A stretch of 6,854 nucleotides of DNA. Source: an uncultured Roseburia sp. (lineage in GTDB: Bacteria; Bacillota; Clostridia; Lachnospirales; Lachnospiraceae). Under the pieces are notes generated by a model. It was not told the DNA's origin and searched no databases. It saw only the letters and a program-made list of their open reading frames with translations. The DNA is taken from contig CAMTDY010000159.1 of assembly GCA_947070915.1 (NCBI GenBank), positions 1 to 6,854 of the forward strand. Reading direction: 5' to 3'. The position numbers and the translations under genes are program-made. Each line of letters starts with the position of its first letter. The stretch's first letter is position 1. Below are positions 5,444-6,854 of this stretch, piece by piece.

Positions 5444-6652
5444 CTATTTGCGGAAAACGACTTTCAATAGGATCGGCGTTACAATGGTAGTGATGACCAC
5501 CGTAATGATGATCGGACCATAAAGTTCCTGTGTCATCAGCCCCACCGCCATTCCTTTACTGGCTACGATCAGCGCCACCTCTCCACGGGAGACCATTCCC
5601 ACTCCGATCTGAAGACATTCCTTGTTCGTATATCTCATGATCTTTGCCCCCAGGCCACAGCCGATAATCTTACTTATCACCGCCACAACACAGAGCAAAA
5701 CTGCAAATAGGATGATCCTTCCAGACATCTCCGGAAGCACCACCTCCAGACCGATACTGGCAAAAAAGATCGGAGACAGGAACATATAAGAAACCGTCTC
5801 AAACCTCTTGCTTATGTACTGGATCTTCGGACTGACAGAGATCGCAAGCCCCGCCACATAAGCTCCTGTGATGTCTGCCACATTGAAAAAATACTCAGAG
5901 CAGAAAGCAAACAACAGGCAAAAGGCAAAGGCGATGATTCCGTACCGGCGGTACGGTTCGTGCTCGACATCTGTCCATTTGTAATAAAGTTTTCCTACTC
6001 CAAAGGCTACCACAAAAGCAAAGATAAAGAACAATATAATTTTCAGAAGCACCATCCAGATACTGGGACCCTCCTGTCCTCCCTCTCCACCTGCGCCCAG
6101 GGTTGTTATGATGGTCAGTGCGATGATACCCAGCACATCATCGATCACCGCAGCGCCCAATATCGCATTTCCCGCATCGGTATTCAGCTTCCCCATCTCC
6201 CGCAGCGTTTCTACTGTTATACTCACGGAAGTAGCTGTGAGGATCACTCCGATAAAGATATTGCGGTACATCATCAGATCCGCAGCGGCACCGCCGGCAT
6301 CTGTGAAAAAGTATGCCACCAGATACCCACCCAGACAGGGTACGATCACACCCATCAAGGCGATGACCAGAGATGCCAGACCGCTTTTTTTCAGCTTCTG
6401 GATATCCGTCTCCAGCCCCGCAGAAAACATAAGAACGATGACGCCGACTTCAGAGAGGTTCCCAATCATGCTCTGGGACTCTGCTCCTGCCAGAAGTACC
6501 GAAGAGAGATTCAGACAGGCGGGACCTATGATCAAACCTGCCACAAGTGCTCCCACCACCTGGGGCATATGGAATTTTTTGGTCACAAGCCCAAGACATT
6601 TTGTGCTGATCAGCACAAGTGCAATAAACAACAAGTATCCATATTCTTCCAT
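5444..6652 (-). CDS. CPA2-family cation:proton antiporter (KefB/GerN/NapA-like membrane domain)
   Basis: A 402-residue integral membrane exchanger, expected to swap Na+ or K+ for H+ and so help pH and ion balance. It consists of 11-13 hydrophobic segments across the whole chain. Family marks include FHMPQVVGALVAGLIIGP (24-44 region), LMFSAGLE (74-81), TATSVSITVETL (139-150), the ion-binding aspartate pair Asp171-Asp172 in AAVIDDVLGI, and Lys328 in ISKIIG. From its position, Lys328 may match the TM10 lysine that pairs with the aspartates in electrogenic NapA-type exchangers (inference). SRGEVALIVA at 356-365 is also typical. There is no C-terminal RCK/TrkA-N domain, unlike KefB/KefC, so glutathione-gated K+ efflux is unlikely. 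AAGGAGG (complement of 6660-6666) lies 7 nt before the ATG. The gene has its own promoter and terminator. Confidence 0.93.
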   Translation of the reverse strand: MEEYGYLLFIALVLISTKCLGLVTKKFHMPQVVGALVAGLIIGPACLNLSSVLLAGAESQSMIGNLSEVGVIVLMFSAGLETDIQKLKKSGLASLVIALMGVIVPCLGGYLVAYFFTDAGGAAADLMMYRNIFIGVILTATSVSITVETLREMGKLNTDAGNAILGAAVIDDVLGIIALTIITTLGAGGEGGQEGPSIWMVLLKIILFFIFAFVVAFGVGKLYYKWTDVEHEPYRRYGIIAFAFCLLFAFCSEYFFNVADITGAYVAGLAISVSPKIQYISKRFETVSYMFLSPIFFASIGLEVVLPEMSGRIILFAVLLCVVAVISKIIGCGLGAKIMRYTNKECLQIGVGMVSRGEVALIVASKGMAVGLMTQELYGPIIITVVITTIVTPILLKVVFRK

Positions 6653-6683
6653 ATTCTTTCCTCCTTACTTAAAAACCAAACCC

Positions 6684-6712
6684 ATTTTATACCCCTTTTT
6701 ATCAAAAATCAA
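6684..6712 (-). promoter_or_regulatory. Promoter of the antiporter gene
   Basis: On the minus strand, TTGATT (complement of 6707-6712) and TAAAAT (complement of 6684-6689) are 17 bp apart. The -10 lies in the run TATAAAAT. Transcription would start near 6677, about 25 nt before the ATG, leaving just room for the ribosome binding site. Confidence 0.68.
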
Positions 6713-6715
6713 CAC

Positions 6716-6756
6716 AAAAAACAAGACTGATTTTCCAAAGAAAACCAATCCTGTTT
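6716..6756 (-). terminator. Leftward terminator of an unseen gene to the right
   Basis: Read on the minus strand, a 17-bp stem (complement of 6740-6756 with complement of 6719-6735) encloses a TTTG loop and is followed by a run of six T. Three positions are G.U pairs in this direction but A-C mismatches on the + strand, so it acts leftward. It lies upstream of the antiporter promoter and therefore ends a transcript entering from the right edge. Confidence 0.8.
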
Positions 6757-6854
6757 ATAATACTTTTCTTTTTTAAATTTTGAAATAAAAGTCTTAACTA
6801 TGTAAAGTCATCCTAGATCTTTACTCAAATTCCGCCGACCCAGTTTTTACTTTT
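6757..6854. other. AT-rich right edge, possibly with the last codons of a minus-strand gene
   Basis: No complete gene fits here. On the minus strand two frames stay open from the window edge: one stops at 6821-6823 (last visible residues KVKTGSAEFE) and one at 6825-6827 (KSKNWVGGI). The leftward terminator just beyond makes it likely that one of these is a true C-terminus, but ten residues are too few to name a product. Confidence 0.3.

Noticed and set aside
6108..6776. Long plus-strand open frame over the antiporter gene, and a second at 5960-6730
   Set aside because: Both are antisense to a clear CPA2 antiporter; their translations are rich in His, Ser, Thr and Pro with no family pattern, as expected from the shadow of a membrane protein gene.

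Overview
The window looks like ordinary chromosomal DNA from a gut-type anaerobic member of the Clostridia, most likely Lachnospiraceae. I infer this from the gene set (a DUF1292 protein, a four-cysteine TSCPD protein, QueT behind a preQ1-type leader, a VanY-like peptidase with a Lys/Pro-rich tail), moderate G+C, strong AAGGAGG ribosome binding sites and clear -35/-10 promoters. No transposase, phage gene, CRISPR array, tRNA or rRNA was seen.

Layout, left to right. Bases 1-1212 hold the 3' part of a membrane-bound undecaprenyl-phosphate sugar-1-phosphate transferase (+), so an exopolysaccharide or capsule locus probably continues to the left. A hairpin at 1234-1271 separates it from a convergent, very acidic DUF1292 gene (-, 1299-1652). 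Back-to-back promoters between 1688 and 1754 drive DUF1292 leftward and, rightward, an 86-residue TSCPD/four-Cys protein (1837-2097). A terminator-like hairpin and then a preQ1-I-like riboswitch precede queT (2181-2672), a queuosine-precursor transporter. A strong promoter overlapping the queT stop starts a unit of a VanY-like D,D-carboxypeptidase (2725-3837) and a PlsC-type acyltransferase (3900-4637), so wall and membrane lipid functions sit together.

The most unusual part is 4638-4932. An extended -10 promoter is followed, from about its predicted start point, by a roughly 126-nt RNA that folds as a closed three-way junction. Its long arm contains G.U pairs that work only on the + strand, and tandem G.A mismatches interrupt a second arm. 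The 3' closing strand of the junction is then repeated in a 26-bp tandem array of nearly three copies. All of this forms the leader of a single-pass membrane protein of unknown function (4933-5388).

A 17-bp bidirectional terminator (5391-5443) separates that gene from a convergent CPA2-type cation:proton antiporter (-, 5444-6652) with its own promoter. Upstream of that promoter, a second strong terminator reading leftward (6716-6756) implies that another minus-strand gene ends at or just beyond the right edge.
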